From the NCBI RefSeq assembly GCF_002210225.1, contig NZ_MWUJ01000005.1:186001-250000 (forward strand): a stretch of DNA of 64,000 bases, in the 5' to 3' direction. This document shows, in pieces, positions 25,739-34,779 of this stretch. Both the position numbers and the translations under genes were made by a program. Within the stretch, counting starts at the first letter, position 1; every line of letters starts with the position of its first letter. Under the pieces are notes generated by a model, which made no database searches, was not told the DNA's origin, and saw only the letters and a program-made list of their open reading frames with translations. The stretch is from Geofilum rhodophaeum. Its GTDB lineage: Bacteria; Bacteroidota; Bacteroidia; Bacteroidales; Marinilabiliaceae.

Positions 25739-26941
25739 ATGAAAGAAAAAGTAGTCATTGCCTACAGCGGGGGACTCGACACCTCTTATTGTGTAAAGTA
25801 CCTGGCCAACGAAAAGAATTTGGATGTGTATTCGGCCATTGCCAATACCGGCGGCTTTTCGGAAGAAGAACTCAGGGACATCGAAGAAAAGGCTTACGCC
25901 CTGGGCGTAAGCAAGCACATCACCCTGGATGTTACCGCGACTTATTACCAGAAGTGTATTCGCTACATGGTATTTGGCAATGTGCTCAAAAACAATACCT
26001 ATCCGCTTTCGGTATCGAGCGAGCGTATTTTTCAGGCCCTGGCCATTGTGAAATACGCCCGTGAGGTCGGTGCCAAATACATTGCCCACGGCAGTACCGG
26101 AGCCGGCAACGACCAGGTGCGCTTCGATCTGACCTTTCAGATTCTGGCCCCCGAGATAGAGATTTTAACCCCCATCCGCGATCAGGTGCTCACCCGCGAA
26201 GCCGAAATCAACTACCTGAAGGCAGCCGGTGTAGAGCGGGACTGGACCAAGATGGCCTATTCGATCAACAAGGGTTTGTGGGGAACCAGCATCGGGGGCA
26301 AGGAAACCCTAACCAGCGATCAGGCCCTGCCTGCCTCGGCCTATCCCTCTCAGCCCCTCAAGGAAGGCAGCGAACGTTTGGAGCTGGTTTTTGAAAAGGG
26401 TGAATTGACCACCGTAAATGGGAAGACTTATGCCGACCGGGTGGATGCCATTCGTGCCGTAGAGGCCGTGGGTTCGGCCTATGCCATAGGGCGCGACATA
26501 CACGTGGGCGACACCATCATTGGCATTAAGGGCCGTGTAGGTTTTGAGGCCGCCGCCCCGCTGCTGATTTTGAAGGCACACCACCTGCTTGAAAAGCATA
26601 CCCTGACCAAATGGCAGATGTACTGGAAGGAGCAAATCGCCAACTGGTACGGCATGATGTTGCATGAGGCCATGTATCTGGAGCCGACCCTGCGCGACAT
26701 CGAAGCCTTTTTGGAGAGTACCCAGCAGAATGTGAGCGGAAAAGTGTTCATCGACCTCTTCCCCCATCATTTTCAACTGGCCGGGGTCGCTACCCTCCAC
26801 GATTTGATGAAGAGCGATTTTGGGGAGTACGGAGAGGTCAACAAGGCCTGGGACGGCGACGATGTGAAAGGCTTTACCAAAATCATTTCCAATTCACTCA
26901 AGATTTTTAACAACGTCAATAAGGGACAGCTCGACATTTAA
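25739..26941 (+). CDS. argG: Argininosuccinate synthase
   Basis: 400 residues from the ATG at 25739 (an upstream TTG at 25721 is less likely). The PP-loop ATP-binding motif AYSGGLDTS is at residues 8-16, and GSTGAGNDQVRFDL follows as the second family signature. The enzyme joins citrulline and aspartate with ATP to give argininosuccinate. It is third in the operon, with argC starting 3 bases after its stop, which implies coupled translation. The reaction acts on free citrulline, so the acyl group must be removed before this step by the deacylase encoded at 34780. Confidence 0.96.
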   Translation: MKEKVVIAYSGGLDTSYCVKYLANEKNLDVYSAIANTGGFSEEELRDIEEKAYALGVSKHITLDVTATYYQKCIRYMVFGNVLKNNTYPLSVSSERIFQALAIVKYAREVGAKYIAHGSTGAGNDQVRFDLTFQILAPEIEILTPIRDQVLTREAEINYLKAAGVERDWTKMAYSINKGLWGTSIGGKETLTSDQALPASAYPSQPLKEGSERLELVFEKGELTTVNGKTYADRVDAIRAVEAVGSAYAIGRDIHVGDTIIGIKGRVGFEAAAPLLILKAHHLLEKHTLTKWQMYWKEQIANWYGMMLHEAMYLEPTLRDIEAFLESTQQNVSGKVFIDLFPHHFQLAGVATLHDLMKSDFGEYGEVNKAWDGDDVKGFTKIISNSLKIFNNVNKGQLDI

Positions 26942-26944
26942 CTT

Positions 26945-27910
26945 ATGGTAAAAGTAGGGATAGCAGGAGCAGCGGGTTATACCGCGGGAGAATTGATACG
27001 CATATTGCTGGGGCATCCGCAGGCCGAAATCGTTTGGGCCCTAAGCGGAAGTCAGGCCGGTCTGCCGGTACACGAAGTGCACCGCGACCTGGTGGGCGAT
27101 ACCGACCTGGTTTTTGCAGCGGCACCGGATTTTGCTGCAGTTGATGTGGTGTTTTTGTGTATGGGCCACGGGAAATCCGCCTCCTTTGTAGAGGCATCTG
27201 ATATTCCCGCCCATGTAAAAATCATTGATTTGAGCAACGACTATCGCCTGGAAGCTCCGGGCAACGATTTTGTCTATGGTCTGCCCGAGATGCAGCGTGC
27301 TGAAATTAAGTCGGCACAACACCTGGCCAACCCCGGTTGTTTTGCCACCGCCATCCAGTTGGCCCTGCTGCCCCTGGCAGCTGCCGGTCGTCTGAAAGAG
27401 GTACACATTCACGCCATCACCGGCTCCACCGGAGCCGGTCAGGCCCCTTCGGGCACCACACACTTCAGTTGGCGCAACAGCAATATTTCGGTGTACAAGA
27501 GTTTTACGCATCAGCACCTGGGCGAAATAGGTCAGTCGCTGAAGCAACTCCAGCCGGATTTTGAGGCTGCGGTCAACTTTGTACCCCTGCGCGGCGATTT
27601 TGCCCGAGGCATTCTCGCCTCGGTTTATCTCGATTGCGACTGGAGTCTCGAAGAAGCCGAAGCCGCTTACGACACCTATTATGCCGACGCCCCCTTTACC
27701 TTTCGCAGCAAGGCCCCCATTGATTTGAAGCAGGTGGTGAATACCAACAAATGTCTGTTGCATCTGGGTAAGTACAACGGCAAGCTGCACATTACCAGTA
27801 TTATCGATAATCTGACCAAGGGTGCCTCCGGTCAGGCCGTGCAAAATATGAATTTGATGTTCGGACTCGAAGAAGGTTCTGGGCTTTACATGAAACCCTC
27901 TGCTTTTTAG
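26945..27910 (+). CDS. argC: N-acyl-gamma-glutamyl-phosphate reductase
   Basis: 321 residues. Rossmann start VKVGIAGAAGYTAGEL for NADP and the catalytic cysteine Cys132 in the PROSITE-like motif NPGCFATAIQ. It reduces the acyl-glutamyl phosphate made by ArgB to the semialdehyde. Downstream ArgF' has the succinyl-specific Pro90, so the natural substrate may be N-succinyl rather than N-acetyl. It starts 3 bases after argG and lies 23 before argD. Confidence 0.94.
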   Translation: MVKVGIAGAAGYTAGELIRILLGHPQAEIVWALSGSQAGLPVHEVHRDLVGDTDLVFAAAPDFAAVDVVFLCMGHGKSASFVEASDIPAHVKIIDLSNDYRLEAPGNDFVYGLPEMQRAEIKSAQHLANPGCFATAIQLALLPLAAAGRLKEVHIHAITGSTGAGQAPSGTTHFSWRNSNISVYKSFTHQHLGEIGQSLKQLQPDFEAAVNFVPLRGDFARGILASVYLDCDWSLEEAEAAYDTYYADAPFTFRSKAPIDLKQVVNTNKCLLHLGKYNGKLHITSIIDNLTKGASGQAVQNMNLMFGLEEGSGLYMKPSAF

Positions 27911-27933
27911 TCCCCCGTTATAAAACCCGTATT

Positions 27934-29064
27934 ATGGAATTATTTGATGTTTACCCCCTGATGCCTGTTACCCCCGTAAAAGCCGAAGGCTGTTATGTTT
28001 GGGACGACAAGGGAACCCGTTACCTCGATTTGTATGGCGGCCACGCCGTGATCAGCATAGGCCACAGTCACCCCCATTACATCCGACGAATTACGGAGCA
28101 GGTGCAAGGCATCGGATTTTATTCCAACTCGGTACAAAACCCGCTTCAGCAGGAGTTGGCCAGCAAACTGGGGCAGGTATGCGGACTGGAAGATTATCGG
28201 TTGTTTCTCTGTAATTCAGGCGCAGAGGCCAATGAGAACGCCATCAAGCTGGCCTCCTTTCATACCGGAAAAAGTCGCGTACTGGCTTTCAAAAAAGCCT
28301 TTCATGGGCGCACCTCTGCTGCGGTGGCCATGACCGACAATCCTAAGATTCAGGCTGGAGTGAATAAGGGTATGCAGGTCAGCTTCCTGCCGCTGAACGA
28401 CCTGGCTGCTGTAGAAACGGAATTGGCTAAAGGCGATGTGTGTGCCGTTATTATTGAAGGCATACAGGGCATTGCCGGTATTTATGAACCAGACGACGAC
28501 TTTTTGCAAGGCCTGCAAGCGGCTTGTCAACAGGCAGAAGCCGTTCTCATTCTCGACGAAATTCAGTCGGGCTACGGTCGCTCCGGGTCCTTCTTCGCCT
28601 TTGAAAGCGCCGGCATTCGTCCCGACCTGATTACCACCGCCAAAGGCATGGGCAATGGTTTTCCGGTTGGTGGCTTGCTGATTGCCCCTGCTTTTAAAGC
28701 CACGCATGGTATGCTGGGAACCACCTTTGGGGGCAACTACCTGGCCTGTGCCGCTTCACTGGCTGTACTCGAAGTCATGGAGCAGGAAGAGCTGGTGAAA
28801 AATGCCCGGGAGGTGGGGCAGTTTTTGCTGGATGCTTTGAAGGCCATTCCGGGAATCCGTGAAGTGCGTGGACGAGGTCTCATGATTGGTTTGGAATTCG
28901 CTCAGGAGGTGGCGCCGCTGCGCCAGGTCCTGCGCGACAAGTACCATATATTTACCGGCGTGTCGGGCACGCAGGTGATACGGCTTTTACCCCCGTTGAT
29001 CCTGCGGCGCGAACAGGCGCAATATTTTATCGACAGTCTTAAGGCTGTTCTCTTTACCCCTTAA
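27934..29064 (+). CDS. argD: N-acylornithine aminotransferase
   Basis: 376 residues, a class-III PLP aminotransferase. The lysine that binds PLP is Lys237 in TTAKGMGNGFPVGG. GGHAVISIGHSHP, FHGRTSAAVAMTDN and LILDEIQSGYGRSG (with the PLP-ring Asp) complete the fold signatures. It converts N-acylglutamate semialdehyde to N-acylornithine with glutamate as donor. At 376 residues it is slightly shorter than E. coli ArgD, as is usual in Bacteroidota. It sits inside the arginine operon, before the HNH gene. Confidence 0.93.
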   Translation: MELFDVYPLMPVTPVKAEGCYVWDDKGTRYLDLYGGHAVISIGHSHPHYIRRITEQVQGIGFYSNSVQNPLQQELASKLGQVCGLEDYRLFLCNSGAEANENAIKLASFHTGKSRVLAFKKAFHGRTSAAVAMTDNPKIQAGVNKGMQVSFLPLNDLAAVETELAKGDVCAVIIEGIQGIAGIYEPDDDFLQGLQAACQQAEAVLILDEIQSGYGRSGSFFAFESAGIRPDLITTAKGMGNGFPVGGLLIAPAFKATHGMLGTTFGGNYLACAASLAVLEVMEQEELVKNAREVGQFLLDALKAIPGIREVRGRGLMIGLEFAQEVAPLRQVLRDKYHIFTGVSGTQVIRLLPPLILRREQAQYFIDSLKAVLFTP

Positions 29065-29093
29065 TTTATTGTTTTACCTACCTACCCTTAATT

Positions 29094-29678
29094 ATGATTC
29101 AATCGCATTGGAATGAAGAATGGAAGGAAATTGATTTTCCGAACGGAGCGCTTCGAAAGCGCTATGCCGTAAGCAACTATGGTCGCGTGGTCAGTTATAC
29201 CACACGAATCGAGGAAGGCCAGCCCGTGAAGGGCGGCTGTCTCAAAGGCTACAAAACACTGCCCCTGCGCCCTTTTGGCAAGTCCACCACCTATTACGTC
29301 CACAAATTGGTGGCCGAGTGCTTTTTACAGCGTACAGAGGAGGAGGAGACTTTTGTGATTCATCTCGATTACAACAAGGGCAATAACTATGTAGCCAACC
29401 TTAAATGGGCCACCCGTAAGGAAATGCTCGCGCATCAGCAAAACAATCCCTTGGTCTTGGAGAGTCGCCGTAAAGCCAAGGGGCGCTGTCCCGAAGCCGG
29501 TCCCAAGCTCAATGCCACCCAGGTGATGCGTTTGAAAAAGAAATTGCTCGATCCGGATCGGAAGACCAAGTTGCGGATCATTGCCAAACAATTTGGCGTA
29601 AGCGAAATGCAGCTGCATCGCATTCGCAAAGGAGAAAACTGGGGACATGTGGAAGTGCCGGCAAAAAGCGCACGTTGA
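29094..29678 (+). CDS. NUMOD4-HNH endonuclease-like protein with C-terminal HTH
   Basis: 194 residues. Residues 6-36 match the NUMOD4 motif (W-EI followed by RYAVSNYGRVVS). Residues 65-107 match HNH_3 (VHKLVAECF with His70, VIHLDYNKGNN with His90, then NLKWAT), so the catalytic residues look intact. Residues 155-185 form a helix-turn-helix (IIAKQFGVSEMQLHRIRKG). The family includes phage homing endonucleases, but free-standing copies exist in Bacteroidota. Here it lies in the arginine operon between argD and proC with matching strand and spacing (29 and 69 bases) and no terminal repeats. Its function is unknown. A selfish insertion or a domesticated regulator are both possible. Confidence 0.8.
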   Translation: MIQSHWNEEWKEIDFPNGALRKRYAVSNYGRVVSYTTRIEEGQPVKGGCLKGYKTLPLRPFGKSTTYYVHKLVAECFLQRTEEEETFVIHLDYNKGNNYVANLKWATRKEMLAHQQNNPLVLESRRKAKGRCPEAGPKLNATQVMRLKKKLLDPDRKTKLRIIAKQFGVSEMQLHRIRKGENWGHVEVPAKSAR

Positions 29679-29747
29679 CTTTGCTGTTACCGGTTTTTTT
29701 TCGCTTTTTTAGACTGGCGTTTTCGATAGCCAAATAATCGTTTTAGT

Positions 29748-30551
29748 ATGAAAGTGGATAAGACAGCCATAATAGGCGGCGGCCATTTGGGCGCTGCCAT
29801 AGCCGAAGGATTGTTGAACTCGGGCTGGGCAGAGCCCACCAGTCTCTGGGTTACCCGCAGGCAAGCCGACAAACTGTCGGCCCTGGCTGCGCGTGGGGTG
29901 CAGACCGGCAGCGACAATTGCGCTGCCGTACGTAAGGCCACAGTGGTCCTTTTGGTGGTCAAGCCCTATCAATTGGAAGAGGTGCTGGCTGAAATTTTGC
30001 CGGAACTGGCACCCGGTGCCCTGTTGGTCTCCCTGGCAACCGGCTTTGGTCTGGAGCGCCTGCAAGCCCTTAGTGGAGGACGTTTTCCCCTGTTTCGGGC
30101 CATGCCCAATACTGCGGTAGCCGTTGGGCAATCCATGACCTGCTACGCCTCGCTCAATGCCAGTCCCCACCAGGAAGCTGTAATTCAGGACCTGTTTGGT
30201 CAGGTGGGACAGGCGCTTTTGTTGCCGGAGTCGCAGTTGGCTGCTGCTACAGCCTTAACTTCTTGTGGCATCGCCTATGCCTTGCGCTATATCCGGGCCG
30301 CTATGACAGGCGGTGTAGAATTGGGCTTTAAGTCGGACCAGGCCCAGCAATTGGTGGCCCAAACGGTGAAGGGCGCAGCGCTGTTGCTGGAGCAGGCAGG
30401 AAGCCACCCCGAAACGGAGATCGACAAGGTGGCCACTCCCGGCGGAGTAACCATTCGTGGTCTCCATGAAATGGAACAACAGGGTTTCAGTCCCGCCGTG
30501 ATTCAGGGCCTGTTGGCTGCCTGTAATAAAATGGAACAAGCACAGCAATGA
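29748..30551 (+). CDS. proC: Pyrroline-5-carboxylate reductase
   Basis: 267 residues. N-terminal NADP-binding IIGGGHLGAAIAEGLLNSGW, middle FRAMPNTAVAVGQSMTC, and the C-terminal ProC signature around TPGGVTIRGLHEME. It reduces pyrroline-5-carboxylate to proline, the last step of proline synthesis. Its stop overlaps the proB start by 4 bases (ATGA at 30548-30551), so the two are translationally coupled. Together with proB and proA it brings the whole proline pathway into the arginine operon, both pathways starting from glutamate. Confidence 0.95.
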   Translation: MKVDKTAIIGGGHLGAAIAEGLLNSGWAEPTSLWVTRRQADKLSALAARGVQTGSDNCAAVRKATVVLLVVKPYQLEEVLAEILPELAPGALLVSLATGFGLERLQALSGGRFPLFRAMPNTAVAVGQSMTCYASLNASPHQEAVIQDLFGQVGQALLLPESQLAAATALTSCGIAYALRYIRAAMTGGVELGFKSDQAQQLVAQTVKGAALLLEQAGSHPETEIDKVATPGGVTIRGLHEMEQQGFSPAVIQGLLAACNKMEQAQQ

Positions 30552-31645
30552 CGACAGAAAGTAAGGCGCCCCTGGGCTCCCTCACCATAAAAATCGGGTC
30601 CAATGTGTTGACCCGTGCCGACGGGGGACTCGATCGGGAGCGTATGGCACACATTACGTCCGAATTGGCCGAGTTGCATCGGGCTGGGGTTAAGGTTATT
30701 CTGGTGTCCTCCGGGGCGGTGGCATCCGGTCGCAGTATGGTCAGTGCGCCCTGTCCCAAAGACCCGGTGTCGGAGCGGCAGCTTTTGTCGTCGGTGGGAC
30801 AGGTTAAGCTGTTGACGACTTACTCGGCTTTGTTTGAGGCGCACGGGATGACTTGTGCCCAGGTATTGGTGACCAAGCAGGATTTCAGTACCCGAGAGCA
30901 TTATTTGAATATGAAGAATTGTCTTTCGGTCCTGCTCGACAACGACATTGTGCCCATCATCAATGAGAACGATGCGGTATCGGTTACTGCGCTGATGTTT
31001 ACCGACAACGATGAGTTGGCGGGACTGGTGGCGGGAATGATGAATACCGAGGCTTTGTTTATTTTAAGCAATGTGGACGGCGTGTATACCGGGCCCCCCA
31101 CAGAACCCGGCGCCGTGCTGCTCGAGCGCATTGATGCCGACAGCGGCGACTTGTCGGCCTACGTCACCACGCAAAAGAGTAATTTTGGGCGGGGCGGCAT
31201 GCTCACGAAGGGCCGTGTGGCCCGCAATACGGCGGCAGCCGGCATTGCGGTGTATATTGCCAATGGTACGCGCAGCAAGATCATCACCGATCTGGCCCTG
31301 GGCAGGAACAAAGTGCCGCACACCCTTTTCGTGCCGGGGGAACCGCGCCCTGCCGTTAAGAAGTGGATGGCCTCGTCGGCCGGCTTTGCGCATGCTGAGG
31401 TGAGCATCAATGCGGGAGCCCGTACCGCTCTTTTTTCGCCCCGCGCCACCAGTCTCCTTTTGGCCGGTGTCACCGCATTTAAGGGCGAGTTTAAAAAGGG
31501 CGATTTGTTGCGGATTGTGGATGAAAAGGGGCAGTTGATAGGCATCGGCAAGGCCCAATACGACAGAAAAAGAGCTGAAGATCATCGGCTCGATACCAAG
31601 TACAAGCCCTTGGTGCATTACGATTATCTGGTTTTGTTTCACTGA
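30548..31645 (+). CDS. proB: Glutamate 5-kinase
   Basis: 365 residues. An amino-acid kinase domain (about 1-255) begins LTIKIGSNVLTRADGG and includes VSSGAVASGR, IINENDAVSV and GRGGMLTKGRVARNTA. A C-terminal PUA domain (about 275-360) is present, as in the E. coli-type long form. The enzyme phosphorylates glutamate at the gamma-carboxyl group and is usually feedback-inhibited by proline. It overlaps proC by 4 bases and precedes proA by 30. Confidence 0.95.
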   Translation: MTTESKAPLGSLTIKIGSNVLTRADGGLDRERMAHITSELAELHRAGVKVILVSSGAVASGRSMVSAPCPKDPVSERQLLSSVGQVKLLTTYSALFEAHGMTCAQVLVTKQDFSTREHYLNMKNCLSVLLDNDIVPIINENDAVSVTALMFTDNDELAGLVAGMMNTEALFILSNVDGVYTGPPTEPGAVLLERIDADSGDLSAYVTTQKSNFGRGGMLTKGRVARNTAAAGIAVYIANGTRSKIITDLALGRNKVPHTLFVPGEPRPAVKKWMASSAGFAHAEVSINAGARTALFSPRATSLLLAGVTAFKGEFKKGDLLRIVDEKGQLIGIGKAQYDRKRAEDHRLDTKYKPLVHYDYLVLFH

Positions 31646-31675
31646 AGAAAACCCAAACAAAAGCGTTACTGACTT

Positions 31676-32923
31676 ATGACCTGCAGAGAACAAATAGAAA
31701 AAGCACGGGCCGCCACGGCGGCCATGGTACAGGTAGATGAAGCCCTGAATGTCAAAGTCCTCATGGATTTGGCCGACCGGGCAGAAGCCAATATTGCTCC
31801 TTTGTTGGAGGCCAATACGAAGGACCTGGAGCGTATGCCGCAGAGCGATCCGCGTTACGACCGGCTGCTGCTCAGCGAAGCGCGTATTCGCGCCATCGCT
31901 GGCGACCTGCGTGCTGTGGCCCGTATGGAGAGTCCCCTGGGACAGGTGCTCGAAGCACGGAAGCAGGACAATGGATTGCAACTGCAGAAGGTACGGGTGG
32001 CGCTGGGGGTGGTTGGTGTTATTTATGAAGCGCGCCCCAACGTTACCTTCGATGTCTTTGCCCTTTGTTTTCGCAGTGGCAACGTAGCCGTGCTGAAGGG
32101 CGGACAGGATGCCTGGTATTCCAATCAGGCCATTGCACAGCTTATTGGGGAGGTCTTGCGCGACAACGGCATATCCCGGGAAGTTATGCAGCTCTTGCCT
32201 GCCGATCGCTCGGCTGCTACGGAGTTGATGAATGCGGTGGGACTTGTAGATGTTTTGATTCCAAGGGGATCGCAGGGATTGATCAGCTCGGTGCGTGAAA
32301 ACTCCCGGGTGCCGGTGATTGAGACCGGTGCCGGGGTGGTGCATACCTATTTCGATGAGACGGCCGACCTGGAAATGGGCAAGACCATTGTCTTTAATGC
32401 CAAAACACGCCGGGTGAGTGTATGCAATGCCTTGGAGTGCTTGCTGGTGCACCGGGACCGCTTGAAAGATTTGCCCGAATTGGCAGCGCCCCTGGCGCAG
32501 AAGCAGGTGCAGTTGCAAGCCGACGAGGCAGCGCTGGCGGTACTTCGGGGCACTTACCCCGAAGAGCTGCTGAAGGCAGCCACCGAACAGTCCTGGGGCA
32601 AGGAGCACCTGGCCTATGTGCTCTCGGTACGGACAGTGGCCAATATGGATGAGGCCCTGGCCCACATTGCCGCCTACAGCACCCGCCACAGTGAGGCCAT
32701 TCTCACGACCAGTGCCGCCAACAAAGCCCGCTTTTTTAAGGAAGTAGATGCTGCTGCCGTTTACGCCAACACTTCTACGGCCTTTACCGACGGGGCGCAG
32801 TTTGGCATGGGCGCCGAGATCGGCATCAGTACCCAGAAGTTGCATGCACGTGGTCCTATGGCTTTGCCCGAATTGACCAGCTACAAGTGGTTGGTCGAAA
32901 GCGACGGAAAGAGCCGTCCCTAA
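31676..32923 (+). CDS. proA: Glutamate-5-semialdehyde dehydrogenase (gamma-glutamyl phosphate reductase)
   Basis: 415 residues of the aldehyde dehydrogenase superfamily. The catalytic cysteine is Cys250 in RVSVCNALE. The motifs [20 protein letters not shown] and [18 protein letters not shown] are typical of ProA. It reduces glutamyl-5-phosphate to the semialdehyde, which cyclises to pyrroline-5-carboxylate for ProC. A large antisense frame (31064-32959) covers this gene but has no family features. The gene is 50 bases upstream of argF'. Confidence 0.95.
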   Translation: MTCREQIEKARAATAAMVQVDEALNVKVLMDLADRAEANIAPLLEANTKDLERMPQSDPRYDRLLLSEARIRAIAGDLRAVARMESPLGQVLEARKQDNGLQLQKVRVALGVVGVIYEARPNVTFDVFALCFRSGNVAVLKGGQDAWYSNQAIAQLIGEVLRDNGISREVMQLLPADRSAATELMNAVGLVDVLIPRGSQGLISSVRENSRVPVIETGAGVVHTYFDETADLEMGKTIVFNAKTRRVSVCNALECLLVHRDRLKDLPELAAPLAQKQVQLQADEAALAVLRGTYPEELLKAATEQSWGKEHLAYVLSVRTVANMDEALAHIAAYSTRHSEAILTTSAANKARFFKEVDAAAVYANTSTAFTDGAQFGMGAEIGISTQKLHARGPMALPELTSYKWLVESDGKSRP

Positions 32924-32973
32924 ACCCCTGGCCCTAGTAAGCTGCAGTCCTAACAACATTAAACCATTTAAGC

Positions 32974-33939
32974 ATGAGACGATTTTTATATCCTTCCGAT
33001 TTGGGCAGCCTTAAGGCCGCTTTGGAAGAGGCCAAGGCCGTGAAAAGCAATCCCTACGCCGATCAGGCCCTGGGTCGCAACAAAACCCTGCTCCTTCTTT
33101 TCTTTAATTCCAGTCTCCGTACCCGTTTGAGTTCGCAACGTGCGGCTTATAATTTGGGGATGAATGTGATTGTGCTGGATGTGAATAAGGACGGCTGGCA
33201 ATTGGAGACCGAATTCGGCGTGATTATGGACGGCGATAAGCCGGAGCACCTGCGTGAGGCGGTTCCGGTAATGGGTCAGTATTGCGACATCATTGGGGTG
33301 CGCTCCTTTGCCCGCTTCGAAAAGCGGGAGGACGATTACAGCGAGCCCATTCTCCAGCAGTTTATCGACTACAGCGGCGTACCTGTCATCAGTCTCGAAT
33401 CGGCCACCCGTCACCCCTTGCAGAGTTTTGCCGACCTTCTTACCATTGAGGAGTACAAGCAGGTAGAGCGACCCAAGGTGGTCCTGACCTGGGCGCCGCA
33501 TCCCCGGGCCTTGCCGCAGGCTGTGCCCAATTCCTTTGTGGAATGGATGAAACTGGCCGATGTGGATCTGACTGTGACCCATCCTGCCGGCTACGAACTG
33601 GCGCCGGAGTTTATGGACGGGGTACATTACGAGGCCGATCAAAAGAAGGCCTTTGCGGGCGCCGATTTTATTTACGCCAAGAACTGGGCCAGCTACAATT
33701 CTTACGGTCAAATATTGAGTCAGGATCGTTCGTGGACCGTAGATGAGGCCAAGATGGCGCTGACCAATAAGGCCCGCTTTATGCACTGCCTGCCGGTTAG
33801 GCGCAACATGATTGTGAGCGACGCTGTCATCGACAGCGAGGCTTCCATTGTTATCCCCGAAGCAGCCAACCGGGTGGTCTCGATGCAGGTGGTGCTTAAG
33901 CGCATGCTGCAAAGCATTGCCGAAGACGAAGATTTTTAG
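32974..33939 (+). CDS. argF': N-succinylornithine carbamoyltransferase (ArgF')
   Basis: 321 residues. Carbamoyl-phosphate motif SSLRTRLSSQ (about 46-55), ATRHPLQSFADLL, AKNW and HCLPVRRN are all present. It lacks the ornithine-binding DxxxSMG of anabolic ornithine transcarbamylases and instead matches the acylated-ornithine branch. The specificity loop reads MDGDKPEHLREAV with proline exactly at residue 90. In B. fragilis a proline at position 90 gives N-succinylornithine specificity, and changing it to Glu gives the acetylornithine activity of Xanthomonas. Succinyl specificity is thus predicted. The product, N-succinylcitrulline, would be the substrate of the deacylase at 34780. It is 22 bases before argB. 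Confidence 0.88.
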   Translation: MRRFLYPSDLGSLKAALEEAKAVKSNPYADQALGRNKTLLLLFFNSSLRTRLSSQRAAYNLGMNVIVLDVNKDGWQLETEFGVIMDGDKPEHLREAVPVMGQYCDIIGVRSFARFEKREDDYSEPILQQFIDYSGVPVISLESATRHPLQSFADLLTIEEYKQVERPKVVLTWAPHPRALPQAVPNSFVEWMKLADVDLTVTHPAGYELAPEFMDGVHYEADQKKAFAGADFIYAKNWASYNSYGQILSQDRSWTVDEAKMALTNKARFMHCLPVRRNMIVSDAVIDSEASIVIPEAANRVVSMQVVLKRMLQSIAEDEDF

Positions 33940-33961
33940 AAACAAAGTAAGGAAGCAGTTG

Positions 33962-34747
33962 ATGACGAAGAAACAAACACTCACCCTGGTAAAAGTTGGG
34001 GGCAAAGTGGTGGAGGAAGCCGAAACCCTGGCACGCCTGCTGAATGATTTTGCTGCCATGGAAGGGGCACGCCTGTTGGTACACGGCGGGGGCCGGTCGG
34101 CCACCGCCATGGCTGCCCGATTGGGCGTGGAGACCCAAATGGTGGAAGGACGCAGGGTGACCGATGCCGAAATGTTGCAGGTGGTGACCATGGTGTATGG
34201 GGGACTGGTGAACAAGAACATTGTAGCGGGCTTACAGGCCAGGGGAGTCAATGCCTTGGGGATGACCGGTGCGGATATGAACATCATTCGTTCCAAACGG
34301 CGGGCCAAGGGAGCTGTGGACTATGGTTTTGTAGGGGATATTGAACAGGTCGATGGGGCCGGATTGCATGCGCTTTTGCAGGCGGGAGCCCTGCCGGTAA
34401 TAGCGCCGCTGACCCACGACGGAGCGGGCCAGCTGCTCAATACCAATGCCGATACCATGGCCTCGGCTACGGCGGTGGCGCTTTCGGCTTTTTATGACGT
34501 AACTCTGGTGTATTGCTTTGAATTGCCGGGGGTGTTGACCGATGTGAAGGATCCCTCTTCGCTGATAAAGGAAATACAACCAGCCTACTACCAGCAATTG
34601 AAGGCCGAGGGTGTGGTGGCCGATGGGATGGTGCCCAAGCTCGATAATTGTTTTGCGGCCCTTGAACAGGGCGTTAGTCGGGTGCGCATCAGTAATGTGG
34701 AGGGCCTTTCAGGAGGTGGTCTTTCCGGAACCCTGCTCCGTTTGTAG
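33962..34747 (+). CDS. argB: N-acylglutamate kinase
   Basis: 261 residues from the ATG at 33962. A longer in-frame start at 33848 would run 90 bases into argF' and is rejected. The amino-acid kinase motifs LVKVGGKVVEE, LVHGGGRSATAMAARLG and NTNADTMASATAVAL are clear. It phosphorylates the gamma-carboxylate of N-acylglutamate. In Bacteroides the orthologue is regarded as an N-succinylglutamate kinase, in line with the ArgF' prediction here. It is unusual in sitting after the proline genes rather than next to argC. Confidence 0.92.
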   Translation: MTKKQTLTLVKVGGKVVEEAETLARLLNDFAAMEGARLLVHGGGRSATAMAARLGVETQMVEGRRVTDAEMLQVVTMVYGGLVNKNIVAGLQARGVNALGMTGADMNIIRSKRRAKGAVDYGFVGDIEQVDGAGLHALLQAGALPVIAPLTHDGAGQLLNTNADTMASATAVALSAFYDVTLVYCFELPGVLTDVKDPSSLIKEIQPAYYQQLKAEGVVADGMVPKLDNCFAALEQGVSRVRISNVEGLSGGGLSGTLLRL

Positions 34748-34779
34748 GGCTTTCCGGACTCAGTAAAAAAGGATGAGAT

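Noticed and set aside
31064-32959. 631-codon antisense reading frame over proB/proA
   Set aside because: It lies opposite two complete, well-motifed genes and its translation has no recognisable domain; it reflects GC-rich third positions of proA.
32986-34308. 440-codon antisense frame over argF'/argB
   Set aside because: Shadow of two real genes with intact active-site motifs.
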